Shown here piece after piece: positions 28,066 through 41,271 of a stretch of 64,000 nucleotides of DNA. Position numbers and translations under genes: made by a program. The stretch lies in the NCBI RefSeq assembly GCF_005508865.1, contig NZ_SCOM01000003.1:496001-560000 (forward strand). The letters are read 5' to 3'. The first letter of the stretch is position 1. Each line of letters starts with the position of its first letter. The notes under the pieces are model-generated. The model saw only the letters and a list, made by a program, of their open reading frames with translations, did no database searches and was not told the DNA's origin. The stretch is from Pseudomonas sp. F(2018) (GTDB lineage: Bacteria; Pseudomonadota; Gammaproteobacteria; Pseudomonadales; Pseudomonadaceae).

Positions 28066-28971
28066 TTACTGCGCCGCCTGCATGGTCCGGGCGCGCTCGG
28101 CCTGTTTCTGCTTCTTGTAGGCCAGCGCCGCCGGCGCCACCTTGGTCACCTGGCCGGTTTCCAGCCAGCGCTTGAGACGGTTGGCGTCGGCCATGTGGGT
28201 GTATTTGCCGAAGGCGTCCAGCACCACGAAGGCCACCGGCTTGCCGGCCATCTGGGTGCGCATCACCAGGCAGTGGCCGGCGGCGTTGGTGAAGCCGGTC
28301 TTGGTCAGCTGGATGCTCCAGTTGTCCTTGTGCACCAGGCTGTTGGTGTTGCGGAAGCCGAGGCTGTAGCGCGGCTTGGCGAATACCTGGACGTGTTCGC
28401 GGGTGCTGCTGAACTGGCCGATCAGCGGGTACTGGCCGGCGGCCTTGACCAGCTTGACCAGATCATTGGCGGTGGAGACGTTCTTCTCCGACAGGCCGGT
28501 CGGCTCGCGGTAGCGGGTATTGCTCATGCCCAGGGCCGTGGCCTTGGCGTTCATCGCCGCGACGAAGGCCGGCACGCCGCCCGGATAGTGATGGGCGAGG
28601 CTGGCGGCGGCGCGATTCTCCGAGCTCATCAGGGTCAGCAGCAGCATGTCGCGGCGGCTCAGCTGGCTGCCGATGCGCACGCGGGAATACACGCCGCGCA
28701 TCTCGGGCACGTCCTTGATGACGATTTTCAGCTGCTCGTCGAGCGACGGCTTGGCATCCAGCACCACCATGGCGGTCATCAGCTTGGTCACCGAGGCGAT
28801 CGGTACCTGCAGGTCCGGGTTGCTGGAGTAGAGGATCTGGTTGCTGTTGAGGTCGACCAGCAGGGCGCTGCCGGAGGCGAGTTCCTGGGTCTGCGGCGCC
28901 GCCTGGGCGAGGGGGGCGACGAGGGTCAGGCAGGCCAGCAGCAGGCCAGCGAGGGAGAAGGCTTTTTTCAC
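28066..28971 (-). CDS. pbpG: D-alanyl-D-alanine endopeptidase (penicillin-binding protein 7)
   Basis: Periplasmic serine peptidase that cuts DD-crosslinks of peptidoglycan during remodelling. It has a signal peptide of 24 residues (ending AQA), then the low-molecular-mass PBP motifs: SxxK at S60-V-T-K63, SxN at S117-E-N119 and KTG at 224-226. Length 301. I prefer the GTG at 28971, which gives an [11 protein letters not shown] signal peptide with GGAT upstream; a GTG at 28986 would add five residues and has no site. It is monocistronic, ending at the shared terminator. Confidence 0.92.
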   Translation of the reverse strand: MKKAFSLAGLLLACLTLVAPLAQAAPQTQELASGSALLVDLNSNQILYSSNPDLQVPIASVTKLMTAMVVLDAKPSLDEQLKIVIKDVPEMRGVYSRVRIGSQLSRRDMLLLTLMSSENRAAASLAHHYPGGVPAFVAAMNAKATALGMSNTRYREPTGLSEKNVSTANDLVKLVKAAGQYPLIGQFSSTREHVQVFAKPRYSLGFRNTNSLVHKDNWSIQLTKTGFTNAAGHCLVMRTQMAGKPVAFVVLDAFGKYTHMADANRLKRWLETGQVTKVAPAALAYKKQKQAERARTMQAAQ

Positions 28972-29047
28972 TATCGGGATCCGCACTGTTGAATGAGCCT
29001 GGCGGTCCCTGCCGGCGAATGGCGTGAGTATAAGTGTGAGCGCGGTC

Positions 29048-29914
29048 TCAGGCGAGCGCGGGCGCTCTACGGCGGCCCAGACGCAGCAGACCCATGGCGA
29101 CCAGGATCACCGCCGCGCCGGCGGCCAGGCGTGGCAGGTCGAAGTCGCGGTTCCAGATCAGCAGGTTGACCAGCAGGCCGGCTGGCACGTGCAGCTCGTT
29201 CAGGATCGCCAGCGTCCCTGCATCGACGCGGGTACTGCCCTTGACCCACCAGTACAGACCCAGGGCCGTGGCGAACAGCCCCATCCAGGCCAGCACGCCC
29301 CATTGCACGGCGGTCTGCGGCAGCTTGTCCGGATCACCGAACAGCAGGAACGACGGCAATACCAGCAGCAGCGCGCCAAGGAAGAAGTGGCCGAAGAAAC
29401 GGTGCAGCGGCTGCGTCGGCTGGTAATGCAGCAGCAGACGCCGGCACAGCACCTGGCCGGCGGCGAAGGTGGCGTTGGCGATCTGCAGCAGGACGAAACC
29501 GAGCAGGTAATCGCCCTCCAGCTTGTCGAAACGAATGATCACTCCGCCGCCCACGGCGACCAGTGCGGCCAACAGCGCCCAGGGGCTGAAGCGCCGCGCC
29601 AGGGCATCGTCGAGCAGGGTCACGTAGATCGGCGTGAGCACGGTGAACAGCAGCACCTCGGGCACCGTCAGCACCTGGAAGCTGCGGTACAGGCACAGGT
29701 AGGTGATGCCGAACTGCAGCGCCCCGGCCAGCCAGAAACCGGCCAGCAGGCGCCACGGCAGGCCGCGCCAGAGAGTGAAGGGCAGGAACACCAGGGCGGC
29801 GATCAGCACCCGCGCCAGCACGGCGAAGTCGCTGTCGACGCGCCCGGCCAGGTATTCGCCGATCAGGCTAAAGGAGAAGGCCCAGAGGGCCGTGACGATC
29901 AGCAGGTAGCGCAT
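29048..29914 (-). CDS. DMT-superfamily (EamA) transporter
   Basis: 288 residues, ten predicted transmembrane helices in two EamA repeats (second begins near residue 145). Typical features are the start [21 protein letters not shown], the charged loop [15 protein letters not shown] between halves, and conserved [13 protein letters not shown]. It belongs to the carboxylate/amino acid/amine exporter group, but the substrate cannot be read from the sequence. It begins one base before the aroE stop, so hemF-aroE-this gene form one operon. Confidence 0.87.
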   Translation of the reverse strand: MRYLLIVTALWAFSFSLIGEYLAGRVDSDFAVLARVLIAALVFLPFTLWRGLPWRLLAGFWLAGALQFGITYLCLYRSFQVLTVPEVLLFTVLTPIYVTLLDDALARRFSPWALLAALVAVGGGVIIRFDKLEGDYLLGFVLLQIANATFAAGQVLCRRLLLHYQPTQPLHRFFGHFFLGALLLVLPSFLLFGDPDKLPQTAVQWGVLAWMGLFATALGLYWWVKGSTRVDAGTLAILNELHVPAGLLVNLLIWNRDFDLPRLAAGAAVILVAMGLLRLGRRRAPALA

Positions 29915-29915
29915 G

Positions 29916-32746
<2,831 letters not shown>

Positions 32747-32753
32747 CTAGTCG

Positions 32754-32932
32754 CCACGATCTCGCGAGCTAGAGAAAAACAAGGCGAAATCGGCTGAGGA
32801 AGCGGAGTTGACTATGGTCAATGAGCATGACTCGCTTCGCTCGCCCCTTCGGGGCCGCCCTATGGGCGTTAGCAGCAAGCGGCTTCCGAAGACGATTTCA
32901 ACGCAGTTTTCCCAACGCGCAGCAGATCGTGG
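32754..32932. repeat. Near-palindromic 179-bp intergenic element (MITE-like)
   Basis: The outer ends are exact inverted repeats CCACGATCT (32754-32762) / AGATCGTGG (32924-32932). Similarity continues inward with small offsets: GAAAAAC against GTTTTCC, GAAATCG (32786-32792) against CGATTTC (32893-32899), AGGAAGC against GCTTCC. The centre has two nested hairpins, GCCCCTTCGGGGC and CGCCCTATGGGCG. There is no transposase gene and no coding frame with a ribosome-binding site. It fills the whole space between the qor and tsaC stops, its right end abutting the tsaC stop codon. Probably a non-autonomous mobile or dispersed repeat. Confidence 0.65.
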
Positions 32933-33490
32933 TCAGGACGGGCGGATCACATCGCCGGTCCGCAGGTCGCGAATCAGACTGGGGTTCTTGCGCCCACCCA
33001 GAGCGCCACCGAGCACCGCGTCCAGCTGGCGCGGGAAGTACTGCTCGACACGTAGGCGCGAGCGCGCCGATGGGCGCCCGGCGGGATTGGCCGAGGTGGA
33101 TACCAGTGGGCCGGTAAGGGCGCACAGGTCACGCACCAACGGGTGGTCGCTGACGCGCAGGGCGACAGTGTCGTGCTGGCCGGTGATCCACTCGGGCAGG
33201 CGATTCTGGTGCGGCACCAGCCAGGTGTTGGGTCCGGGCCAGGTGCTGGCCAGGCGGTCGATCCAGCGCTCGGGCAGGTCGTCGAGGAGAAAGCCGAACT
33301 GCTCGATGCTGTCCGCCACCAGGATCAGGCCCTTGTGCACCGGGCGCTCCTTGAGCGCCAGCAGGCGATCCACCGCAACCTCGTTCCACGGGTCGCAACC
33401 CAGGCCCCAGACGGCCTCAGTGGGATAGGCGATCACCCCACCCTCGCGTACCACCCGTGCCACTCGCCGTATGCGCCAACTGCCGTGCAT
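32933..33490 (-). CDS. tsaC: Threonylcarbamoyl-AMP synthase TsaC
   Basis: Makes threonylcarbamoyl-AMP from Thr, bicarbonate and ATP for the t6A37 modification of ANN-decoding tRNAs. 185 residues of the Sua5/YrdC fold: [33 protein letters not shown] (KxR-type active site), [10 protein letters not shown] and [14 protein letters not shown] lies a few bases before the ATG. It follows dprA by 43 bases in the same direction, as in P. aeruginosa. Confidence 0.95.
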   Translation of the reverse strand: MHGSWRIRRVARVVREGGVIAYPTEAVWGLGCDPWNEVAVDRLLALKERPVHKGLILVADSIEQFGFLLDDLPERWIDRLASTWPGPNTWLVPHQNRLPEWITGQHDTVALRVSDHPLVRDLCALTGPLVSTSANPAGRPSARSRLRVEQYFPRQLDAVLGGALGGRKNPSLIRDLRTGDVIRPS

Positions 33491-33533
33491 GCTCGCCCCC
33501 TTATCTCTACATAGCGCGGCGAGTTTACCCAGC

Positions 33534-34622
33534 TCAGACGACGCGGTGTACCCAGCGCCCGGCTTCGCAGGCCACCAAACCTTGCAGCTCCAGATCGGTC
33601 AGGGCCACCAGCACCTCGCCGATTGGCAATTCGCAGGCCAGGGCCAGGCCTTCGCTGGTTTGCGGCGCAGCGCGCAACTGCACCAGCAACGGGTGGTCGA
33701 CCTGCGCAGGCGCTTCACTCACTGGAGCGACGCGCTGCCAACCACGCAGGGCTTGGAGGATGTCCTCGACACTCTCCACCAGGGTCGCTCCTTCGCGGAT
33801 CAGCTGATGGCAGCCGCGCGCACCGGGATGGTGGATGGAACCGGGAATCGCATAGACCTCGCGCCCCTGCTCGGCGGCCAGACGCGCGGTAATCAGCGAG
33901 CCACTGGAAGGGCTGGCCTCGACCACCAGCACCCCGACGGACAGGCCACTGATGATGCGATTGCGCCGCGGGAAGTTGCTGGCCTGGGGCGGGCAATCCA
34001 GCGGCAACTCGGAGACCAGCGCACCGCCCTGCTCGACGATGCGCGCGGCCAACCCCAGATGGCGCTGCGGATAGATGTGCTGCAGCCCGGTGCCGAGCAC
34101 GGCGACCGTCGCGCCATCGACATCCAGCGCGCCCTGATGCGCCGCACCGTCGATACCCAGGGCGAGGCCGCTGGTGATCACGAAACCTCCGCCGGCCAGG
34201 CTACGGGCGAACGCCGCGGCGGTATCCAGCCCCGGCCGCGAAGCCTTGCGGCTGCCGACTATGGCCAGCTGCGGACGCTCCAGCAGCGCCGGCTCGCCAG
34301 CAACGAACAACAGCGGAGGTGCATCGCTCAGCTCGGCCAGCAGGCCGGGGTAAGCAGGATCGTCCCACATCAGCAGCGACTGGCCCGGCTGCTCCAGCCA
34401 GCGCAAGGCTGCCGTAGCGTGCTCGCGGATCTCCGCACTGCGCCTGGGTTCGGCACAGGCAGTTGGCAGGCCGAGGGAACGCCAAGCGGAAGCCGGGGCA
34501 CTGAGAGCGGCAGAGGCACTGCCGAAGGCTTCGAGCAAACGGCGGAAGCGGCGTGGACCGAGCTCCGGCAGGCGGTGCAGACGCAGGCGCGCTTCCAGCT
34601 CGGCGGGGGAGATATCGTGCAT
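33534..34622 (-). CDS. dprA: DNA-processing protein DprA
   Basis: Loads RecA on incoming single-stranded DNA during natural transformation. 362 residues: an N-terminal helical (SAM-like) domain, a Rossmann DprA domain ([61 protein letters not shown]) and a C-terminal winged-helix (residues about 300-362). ATG at 34622 is chosen because AAGGA lies eight bases upstream; the ATG at 34631 falls on that site itself. Confidence 0.95.
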   Translation of the reverse strand: MHDISPAELEARLRLHRLPELGPRRFRRLLEAFGSASAALSAPASAWRSLGLPTACAEPRRSAEIREHATAALRWLEQPGQSLLMWDDPAYPGLLAELSDAPPLLFVAGEPALLERPQLAIVGSRKASRPGLDTAAAFARSLAGGGFVITSGLALGIDGAAHQGALDVDGATVAVLGTGLQHIYPQRHLGLAARIVEQGGALVSELPLDCPPQASNFPRRNRIISGLSVGVLVVEASPSSGSLITARLAAEQGREVYAIPGSIHHPGARGCHQLIREGATLVESVEDILQALRGWQRVAPVSEAPAQVDHPLLVQLRAAPQTSEGLALACELPIGEVLVALTDLELQGLVACEAGRWVHRVV

Positions 34623-34652
34623 GTCGATCATCCTTGATCGTGGCGCAGATAG

Positions 34653-34680
34653 CAGAACCCCCGCGAGAGCGGGGGTTCTG
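34653..34680 (-). terminator. Hairpin terminator after tsaP
   Basis: Perfect 12-bp stem CAGAACCCCCGC / GCGGGGGTTCTG with GAGA loop, four bases beyond the tsaP stop. The T-run on the minus strand is poor (CTGCTATC), so termination strength is uncertain. Confidence 0.7.
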
Positions 34681-34684
34681 TTGG

Positions 34685-35725
34685 TTACGGGTTCTTCACC
34701 TTGTCCATCACCGCCAGGTCGCGGGTGGCGTAGAGCACGAGGCCGTAGCTGAGCTTCTCGTAAGAGCGGAATACCATCAGCAGGCCGGAACGCTCATCCG
34801 GGATTTTTACCGATTCACCAGTGATGCGATCACGCACAGTCTCGCCGGTCTTGTAAATAGCCAAGACATTACCTTCGCTAAGACCATCGATCTTGCCTTT
34901 ATTGATGGTGACAACGTCATATTGACCGATTCGAGCCACGCCACGCGGCACATCGAGAATCACACCATCGACGTCGGTGGCCGGCTCGCTGGGGGTGAAG
35001 ATGGAGTTGACTGCACGCTCCTCGGTGGGGAACAGGCGATCCCCCAGGCGCACTTCCTGGGTGGAGCGGGTCAGGTTGAGGGTGGCGATGTCACCCTCTT
35101 CAGCCACCACCTCGCCACCACCGATATCGTCGGCATTGATGCCGAGGAACTCTTGTGTTTCCGGGTCGGTGTAGACCTTGCCCTGGCGGAAGATTCCGTA
35201 AATGTTCTGCTCGTCATCGAACATGCCGCGAGCATAGATGCGGTCGCCCGCACCACTGACTACACGCTCGGCATTACCGGCCACCACGTAGGGGCGATTA
35301 TTAAATTCTTCAGCGGTATCAACGATGCGGTTGCTCAGCAAGAAACTGTTGATCGCCTCCAGCGGAATAGTCGGGATTGCCTCGGCCATAGGCATGCTGC
35401 GCACCTTCGGCGACAGCTTGATAGTGCCACGCGACTCGCCACGGTTGAGCACCAGACGCGGCTGACCGTCGATGTACACCAGGCTCAGGGTATCGCCCGG
35501 GTAGATCAGGTGAGGATTCTCGATCTGCGGGTTGGCGTGCCACAGCTCGGGCCACTTCCAGGGCTGGCTGAGGAACTTGCCGGAGATGTCCCACAGGGTG
35601 TCACCCTTGACCACGGTGTAGCGGTCCGGATGACCTTCCTTGAGCTGGACGGCTGCCTGGACCAGGCCACTCTGTACCAGACCGCCCGCGGCAACCAGCA
35701 GCAGGGCGAGTAGTGATTTCCTCAT
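34685..35725 (-). CDS. tsaP: LysM peptidoglycan-binding protein TsaP (type IV pilus secretin-associated)
   Basis: 346 residues: signal peptide (residues 1-24, ending VQA) and an N-terminal LysM domain (RYTVVKGDTLWDISGKFL, LWHANPQIENPHLIYPGDTLSL, residues about 35-82) that binds peptidoglycan, followed by a longer C-terminal domain. By position next to dprA and by architecture it matches P. aeruginosa PA0020/TsaP, which anchors the PilQ secretin of type IV pili. GGGATT precedes the ATG at 35725. It is divergent from def. Confidence 0.9.
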   Translation of the reverse strand: MRKSLLALLLVAAGGLVQSGLVQAAVQLKEGHPDRYTVVKGDTLWDISGKFLSQPWKWPELWHANPQIENPHLIYPGDTLSLVYIDGQPRLVLNRGESRGTIKLSPKVRSMPMAEAIPTIPLEAINSFLLSNRIVDTAEEFNNRPYVVAGNAERVVSGAGDRIYARGMFDDEQNIYGIFRQGKVYTDPETQEFLGINADDIGGGEVVAEEGDIATLNLTRSTQEVRLGDRLFPTEERAVNSIFTPSEPATDVDGVILDVPRGVARIGQYDVVTINKGKIDGLSEGNVLAIYKTGETVRDRITGESVKIPDERSGLLMVFRSYEKLSYGLVLYATRDLAVMDKVKNP

Positions 35726-35858
35726 GCGGTGAATCCCTTTATTATGTGGCTGGCGCCTGTAAGCCGCAGAAGCCGCGGCTTTTGAGCCGTTTTTCAAAGC
35801 TGTTCATCATCTTAGCAGCGGTTTTTTACTTTATTCCACAAGTGCATCACAAACAGCC

Positions 35859-36365
35859 ATGGCGATACTCAACATCCTCGAATTCCCCGATCCGCGCCTG
35901 CGCACCATCGCCAAGCCGGTGACCGTATTCGACGCAGCTCTTTCCCAACTGATCGACGACATGTTCGAGACCATGTATGCCGCGCCCGGCATAGGTCTGG
36001 CGGCCACGCAGATCAACGTGCACAAGCGTGTGGTGGTGATGGATCTGTCCGAGGACAAGTCCGAGCCGCGGGTGTTCATCAACCCCGAGTTCGAGTCGCT
36101 GACCGAGGAAATGGACCAGTACCAGGAAGGCTGTCTGTCGGTACCTGGTTTCTACGAAAACGTCGACCGCCCGCAGAAGGTCAAGATCAAGGCCCAGGAC
36201 CGCGACGGCAAGCCGTACGAACTGATCGCCGAAGGCCTGCTCGCCGTGTGCATCCAGCACGAGTGCGATCACCTCAACGGCAAGCTGTTCGTCGACTACC
36301 TTTCCAACCTCAAGCGCGACCGGATCAAGAAGAAGCTGGAAAAACAGCACCGCCAGCAGGCTTGA
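35859..36365 (+). CDS. def: Peptide deformylase
   Basis: Removes the formyl group from nascent protein N-termini; metal-dependent. 168 residues with all three motifs: GIGLAATQ (44-51), EGCLS (90-94, Cys92 metal ligand) and HECDH (134-138). First gene of the def-fmt-rsmB-trkA series, though a hairpin with a T-run separates it from fmt. Confidence 0.97.
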   Translation: MAILNILEFPDPRLRTIAKPVTVFDAALSQLIDDMFETMYAAPGIGLAATQINVHKRVVVMDLSEDKSEPRVFINPEFESLTEEMDQYQEGCLSVPGFYENVDRPQKVKIKAQDRDGKPYELIAEGLLAVCIQHECDHLNGKLFVDYLSNLKRDRIKKKLEKQHRQQA

Positions 36366-36378
36366 TTCCCGACTCCCA

Positions 36379-36405
36379 AAGGCTTGCTCCGGCAAGCCTT
36401 TTTCT
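36379..36405 (+). terminator. Terminator-like hairpin between def and fmt
   Basis: 9-bp stem AAGGCTTGC / GCAAGCCTT with a 4-base loop followed by TTTCTTTT. It lies 13 bases after the def stop and 20 bases before fmt, so it may only partly reduce read-through into fmt-rsmB-trkA. Confidence 0.75.
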
Positions 36406-36425
36406 TTTCATGCAGTGAGTGATCC

Positions 36426-37358
36426 ATGCGCATCATCTTTGCCGGCACCCCGGAATTCGCCGCCCAGCACCTGCAGGCTTTGCTCGACGCGGGTCGCGAG
36501 ATCGTCGCCGTGTACACCCAGCCGGATCGCCCGGCTGGCCGCGGGCAGAAACTGATGCCCAGCCCGGTCAAGCAGCTGGCCCTGCAGCACAGTATCGCCG
36601 TGTACCAGCCGCAGACTCTGCGCGACCCGGCAGCCCAGGCCGAGCTCGCCGCGCTCAAGCCGGATCTGATGGTGGTGGTCGCCTACGGCCTGATCTTGCC
36701 TCAGGTGGTGCTGGACACCCCGCGTCTGGGCTGCATCAACAGCCACGCTTCGCTGCTGCCGCGCTGGCGCGGCGCCGCGCCGATCCAGCGTGCGATCCAG
36801 GCCGGCGATGCCAGCAGCGGCGTCACCGTGATGCAGATGGAAGCGGGCCTGGACACCGGCCCCATGCTGCTCAAGGTGACCACCACCATTACCGCGGAAG
36901 ACACCGGCGGTAGCCTGCACGACCGCCTGGCGCAACTGGGCTCGGCGGCCGTGGTCGAGGCCGTGACCAAGCTGGCCGCCGGCGAGCTGCAAGGCGAAGT
37001 GCAGGACGATAGCCTGGCCACCTACGCGCATAAGCTGAACAAGGACGAGGCACGCCTCGACTGGAGCCGCCCGGCCGATAAGCTGGAGCGCCTGGTACGC
37101 GCCTTCAACCCCTGGCCGATCTGCCACAGCACCCTGAACGGCGAACCGCTCAAGGTGCTGGCCGCGCAGCTGGGCGAGGGCAACGGCACCCCCGGCACCG
37201 TGCTCGCCGCCGACAAGAACGGCCTGACCGTCGCCTGCGGCGAAGGCGCCCTGCGCCTGACCCGCCTGCAATTGCCCGGCGGCAAGCCGCTGGCCTTCAG
37301 TGATCTGTACAACAGCCGCCGCGAGCAGTTCGCCCCCGGCCTGGTGCTCGGTCAATGA
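36426..37358 (+). CDS. fmt: Methionyl-tRNA formyltransferase
   Basis: Formylates initiator Met-tRNA using 10-formyl-THF. 310 residues: [13 protein letters not shown] opening, the catalytic region [18 protein letters not shown] (residues about 105-125) and the C-terminal tRNA-binding domain beginning near residue 205. It ends in an ATGA overlap with rsmB. Confidence 0.97.
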   Translation: MRIIFAGTPEFAAQHLQALLDAGREIVAVYTQPDRPAGRGQKLMPSPVKQLALQHSIAVYQPQTLRDPAAQAELAALKPDLMVVVAYGLILPQVVLDTPRLGCINSHASLLPRWRGAAPIQRAIQAGDASSGVTVMQMEAGLDTGPMLLKVTTTITAEDTGGSLHDRLAQLGSAAVVEAVTKLAAGELQGEVQDDSLATYAHKLNKDEARLDWSRPADKLERLVRAFNPWPICHSTLNGEPLKVLAAQLGEGNGTPGTVLAADKNGLTVACGEGALRLTRLQLPGGKPLAFSDLYNSRREQFAPGLVLGQ

Positions 37359-38665
37359 ATCCACGCCTGGCCGCCGCCCGCGCCCTGGCGGCGGTGCTCA
37401 ATGGCAAGGCCTCGTTGGGTAGCAGCCTGCCGCCGCTGCTGGACAGGGTCGACGCGCGCGACCGCGGCCTGGCCCAGGACCTGGCCTTCGGCACCGCGCG
37501 CTGGCAGCCGCGCCTGCAACTGCTCGCCGACAAACTGCTGCAGAAGCCGTTCAAGGCCGCCGACCGCGATGTCGAGGCCCTGCTGCTGGTCGGCCTGTAC
37601 CAACTGCTGCACACCCGCATCCCGGCCCACGCCGCCATCGGCGAGACGGTGGCCTGCGTCGACAAGCTGAAGAAGTCCTCGCTCAAGGGGCTGCTCAACG
37701 GCGTGCTGCGCAATGCCCAGCGCGAGCACGAGGCGCTATTCGCCGAGCTGGATCGCGATCCGGTGCTGCACACCGCGCACCCACGTTGGCTGCAGAAGCG
37801 CCTGAAGGCCGACTGGCCGGAGCACTGGCAGGCGATCTGCGCCGCCAACAATCAGCACCCACCGCTGATCCTGCGGGTCAATCGCCTTCACGGCAGCCGT
37901 GATGCCTACCTCGCCGAGCTGCGCAGCGCTGGCATCGAAGCCGAGCCCTGCGCCTTCAGCCGCGATGGCATCCGCCTGCTGCAACCCTGCGACGTGAAGA
38001 CCCTGCCGGGCTTCATGGACGGCCGCGTCAGCGTGCAGGACGAAGCCGCCCAACTGGCCGCCGACCTGCTCGACCTGGCCCCCGGGCAGCGCGTACTGGA
38101 TGCCTGCGCGGCGCCCGGCGGCAAGACCTGCCACCTGCTCGAAGCCGAGCCAGGTTTGCAGGAAGCCATCGCTCTGGATCTGGAGCCGGCGCGTCTGGCC
38201 CGAGTGCAGGAGAACCTCGATCGCCTCAAGCTCAAGGCCACCCTGATCGCCGCCGACGGCCGCGACGTGGCCGCCTGGTGGGACGGCAAGCCGTTCCAGC
38301 GCATCCTGCTCGACGCACCCTGCTCGGCCACCGGCGTGATCCGCCGCCACCCGGACATCAAGCTGACCCGCCAGGCCGACGACATCACCGCCCTCGCCCA
38401 ACTGCAGGGCGAGTTGCTCGATGCCCTGTGGCCGACCCTGGAAGTCGGCGGCGTACTGCTCTACGCCACCTGCTCGGTGCTGCCGGAAGAGAACCGCGAC
38501 AACATCGCCGCCTTCCTCGCCCGCACCCCCGGTGCGCGTGAGCTGGATATCGCCGGCGCCTTCGGCCTCAAGCAGGCCCACGGCCGCCAGCTGCTGCCGC
38601 AGGCCGAGGGCCACGACGGCTTCTACTATGCCAAGCTGATCAAGATCGCCGCATCACGCGGCTAA
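37355..38665 (+). CDS. rsmB: 16S rRNA m5C967 methyltransferase
   Basis: SAM-dependent methyltransferase of helix 31 of 16S rRNA. 436 residues: an N-terminal NusB-like domain (about 1-140) and a C-terminal Rossmann domain with [32 protein letters not shown] (first catalytic Cys) and [10 protein letters not shown] (second Cys). The start overlaps fmt by four bases. Confidence 0.96.
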   Translation: MNPRLAAARALAAVLNGKASLGSSLPPLLDRVDARDRGLAQDLAFGTARWQPRLQLLADKLLQKPFKAADRDVEALLLVGLYQLLHTRIPAHAAIGETVACVDKLKKSSLKGLLNGVLRNAQREHEALFAELDRDPVLHTAHPRWLQKRLKADWPEHWQAICAANNQHPPLILRVNRLHGSRDAYLAELRSAGIEAEPCAFSRDGIRLLQPCDVKTLPGFMDGRVSVQDEAAQLAADLLDLAPGQRVLDACAAPGGKTCHLLEAEPGLQEAIALDLEPARLARVQENLDRLKLKATLIAADGRDVAAWWDGKPFQRILLDAPCSATGVIRRHPDIKLTRQADDITALAQLQGELLDALWPTLEVGGVLLYATCSVLPEENRDNIAAFLARTPGARELDIAGAFGLKQAHGRQLLPQAEGHDGFYYAKLIKIAASRG

Positions 38666-38677
38666 CGGAGTGATCGC

Positions 38678-40051
38678 GTGAAAATCATCATTCTCGGCGC
38701 AGGGCAGGTCGGCGGCACCCTGGCGGAGCACCTGGCCAGCGAGGCCAACGACATCACCGTGGTCGACACCGATGCCGACCGCCTGCGCGATCTCGGCGAC
38801 CGCCTGGACATCCGCACCGTGGTCGGCCGTGGCTCCTTCCCCACCGTGCTGCGCCAGGCCGGCGCCGATGACGCCGACATGCTGGTGGCGGTGACCAACA
38901 GCGACGAGACCAACATGGTCGCCTGCCAGGTCGCCTACACCCTGTTCCACACCCCGACCAAGATCGCCCGGGTGCGCGAGTCGGCCTACCTGACCCGCGA
39001 GGCGCTGTTCGACAACGAGGCCATCCCGGTCGACGTGCTGATCAGCCCCGAGCAGGTGGTGACCAACTACATCAAGCGCCTGATCGAATACCCCGGCGCC
39101 CTGCAGGTGATCGACTTCGCCGAGGGCAAGGCCCAGCTGGTGGCGGTCAAGGCCTACTACGGCGGCCCGCTGGTCGGCCAGCAGCTGCGCCAGCTGCGCG
39201 AACACATGCCCAACGTCGACACCCGCGTGGCCGCCATCTTCAGGCGTAACCGGCCGATCATGCCGCAGGGCGACACGGTGATCGAAGCCGACGACGAGGT
39301 GTTCTTCATCGCCGCCAAGGCGCATATCCGCGCGGTAATGAGCGAGCTGCGCCGCCTGGAAGACAGCTACAAGCGCATCGTCATCGCCGGCGGCGGGCAT
39401 ATCGGCGAGCGCCTGGCCGAGGCCATCGAGAGCCGCTACCAGGTGAAGATCATCGAGATGAACCCGGCGCGCTGCCGCTACCTCTCGGACAACCTGGAAA
39501 GCACCATCGTGCTGCAGGGCAGCGCCTCCGACCGCGACCTGCTGGTGGAAGAAAACATCAACGAGGCCGACATTTTCCTCGCCCTGACCAACGACGACGA
39601 GGCCAACATCATGTCCTCGCTGCTGGCCAAGCGCCTGGGCGCGCGCAAGGTGATGACCATCATCAACAACCCGGCCTACGTCGACCTGGTCCAGGGCGGC
39701 GATATCGACATCGCCATCAGCCCGCAGCTGGCCACCATCGGCACCCTGCTGACCCACGTGCGCCGCGGCGACATCGAGAGCGTGCACAGTCTGCGTCGTG
39801 GCGCGGCCGAGGCCATCGAGGCCATCGCCCATGGCGATTCGCGCTCGAGCAAGGTGGTCGGCAAGATGATCGAGGAGATCGCCCTGCCGCCGGGCACCAC
39901 CATCGGCGCGGTGATCCGTGACGAGGAAGTGCTGATCGCCCACGACGACACGGTGATCGAGTCCGGCGACCACGTGATACTGTTCCTCGTCGACAAGAAG
40001 TACATCCGCGACGTGGAGCGCCTGTTCCAGGTCGGTCTGACGTTCTTCTGA
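38678..40051 (+). CDS. trkA: Trk potassium uptake regulatory protein TrkA
   Basis: Cytoplasmic NAD(H)-binding subunit gating Trk potassium channels. 457 residues in two RCK_N/RCK_C repeats: the first Rossmann motif is [13 protein letters not shown] at residue 3, the second [14 protein letters not shown] near residue 232. GTG start with ACGGAG upstream; 12 bases from rsmB. Confidence 0.95.
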   Translation: MKIIILGAGQVGGTLAEHLASEANDITVVDTDADRLRDLGDRLDIRTVVGRGSFPTVLRQAGADDADMLVAVTNSDETNMVACQVAYTLFHTPTKIARVRESAYLTREALFDNEAIPVDVLISPEQVVTNYIKRLIEYPGALQVIDFAEGKAQLVAVKAYYGGPLVGQQLRQLREHMPNVDTRVAAIFRRNRPIMPQGDTVIEADDEVFFIAAKAHIRAVMSELRRLEDSYKRIVIAGGGHIGERLAEAIESRYQVKIIEMNPARCRYLSDNLESTIVLQGSASDRDLLVEENINEADIFLALTNDDEANIMSSLLAKRLGARKVMTIINNPAYVDLVQGGDIDIAISPQLATIGTLLTHVRRGDIESVHSLRRGAAEAIEAIAHGDSRSSKVVGKMIEEIALPPGTTIGAVIRDEEVLIAHDDTVIESGDHVILFLVDKKYIRDVERLFQVGLTFF

Positions 40052-40134
40052 GAATCTCGCCCTGCTGCGCTGGCTCGCCAGCACCAGGGCCTGGTGGGAG
40101 CGGCGCGCGGAAGGGCTGACAGGGACTGGCATCC

Positions 40135-40911
40135 ATGATGAAGGCTTCGGTGTTTTTCGTTCTCCTCGCCTCGGCTGCTGCCACGCAGCCCGCCTGGGCG
40201 AATTACCCGTGCGGCGGCGGTCCCGGCCCCGGCGAGCGCCAGATCGGCACCATGGGCGGATCGAACGGCATCGCGGTCATACCGATCTGCACATCGGACG
40301 GCAGCCCGGAAGGCCCCGAAGCCGCGCCGCGCGGCACCGGTGTGTTGCTCGATCCGCCGCCGGAGCTGATGAACCTCTACCAGGCGATCACCGGCGAGAC
40401 GCTGGAATACTCGATGGCCAAGCAGGAGCTCGACCGGGAACAGCAGAAGATGGAGGCCGACCCCGAGTATCAGCGCTTCAGGCAGGGCGAATGGAAAATC
40501 TTCCAGGGCAAAGCCCATTCCGCCCCCGGCGACAACTGCATCGCGATGTGGAGCAAGGAAGGTGGCCTGGTCAGCATCGTCGGGCCGGGCACGGCCTACC
40601 AAGGCGGCATGCTGATCTTCTGGAGTGCCGAGGCGCCCAAGCCGTCATCGACGCAGACCGTGACGGTGACGCTCAAGCAATCGCAGTATCAGCCCCAGAC
40701 GGTGAAGGCGCTGAACTTCTCGGTGCCCCATATTCCTTTCGGCGCGATAGGCCTGACGGTGCCGACCATCGACGCCGCGCTGCAGACCATGCTCGATGTC
40801 GAGCATTTCGAGCTGGAGATGGAAGGCCGGAAAATCGCGCAGGTCAGCTGGACCGGCGGCCTGGCCGCCCGTGACCAACTGCGGCAATGTGTTAACAATC
40901 GTTCGAACTGA
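40135..40911 (+). CDS. Secreted hypothetical protein, locus-specific
   Basis: 258 residues with a signal peptide (residues 1-22, ending AWA) and a mature protein starting with a Gly/Pro-rich YPCGGGPGPGERQIGTMGGSNGIAVIPIC stretch. The middle is charged and helical (MAKQELDREQQKMEADPEYQRF). The second half has a CIAMWSKEGGLVSIVGPG stretch and beta-rich sequence to the end. I recognise no family. AGGGA lies about nine bases before the ATG; a second ATG follows at once. From memory, P. aeruginosa has no such gene at this locus, so it is probably an insertion. Confidence 0.75.
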   Translation: MMKASVFFVLLASAAATQPAWANYPCGGGPGPGERQIGTMGGSNGIAVIPICTSDGSPEGPEAAPRGTGVLLDPPPELMNLYQAITGETLEYSMAKQELDREQQKMEADPEYQRFRQGEWKIFQGKAHSAPGDNCIAMWSKEGGLVSIVGPGTAYQGGMLIFWSAEAPKPSSTQTVTVTLKQSQYQPQTVKALNFSVPHIPFGAIGLTVPTIDAALQTMLDVEHFELEMEGRKIAQVSWTGGLAARDQLRQCVNNRSN

Positions 40912-40941
40912 CCCTCAAGGAAGCTCGCCGAGGCCCATGGC

Positions 40942-41271
40942 ATGACGACGCCGGACTCCCTGGAAAAACTGCTGGCCCGCGGGGTGGACAACGCCCTGCT
41001 GCGCTTCGGCCTGGGCAAGGCCTACCTGGATGACAACCAGCCGGAAGCGGCTGCCGAGCATCTGCAGAAGTGCCTGGGCTTCGACCCCAACTACTCGGCG
41101 GCGTGGAAACTGCTGGGACAGGCCTGCCAGAAGCGCGGCATGCTGGAAGAGGCGCGCCAGGCCTGGCACAACGGCCTGGAAGTGGCGCGCAAGCGCGGCG
41201 ACAAGCAGACCGAGAAGGAAATGACTGTGTTTCTGCGCCGCCTGGAGAAGGCGACGGGAGAGGGCGCCTAG
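40942..41271 (+). CDS. TPR-repeat protein
   Basis: 109 residues, almost wholly made of tetratricopeptide-type helices: ALLRFGLGKAYLDDNQPEAAAEHLQKCLGFDPN (first repeat, residues 18-50) and YSAAWKLLGQACQKRGMLEEARQAWHNGLEVAR (second, 51-83). It is a likely protein-interaction adaptor without catalytic motif. The stop overlaps that of the convergent PilZ gene by four bases. Confidence 0.85.
   Translation: MTTPDSLEKLLARGVDNALLRFGLGKAYLDDNQPEAAAEHLQKCLGFDPNYSAAWKLLGQACQKRGMLEEARQAWHNGLEVARKRGDKQTEKEMTVFLRRLEKATGEGA

Noticed and set aside
36379..36405. Regulatory attenuator for fmt
   Set aside because: The hairpin looks like an ordinary partial terminator; no leader peptide or competing fold is visible.
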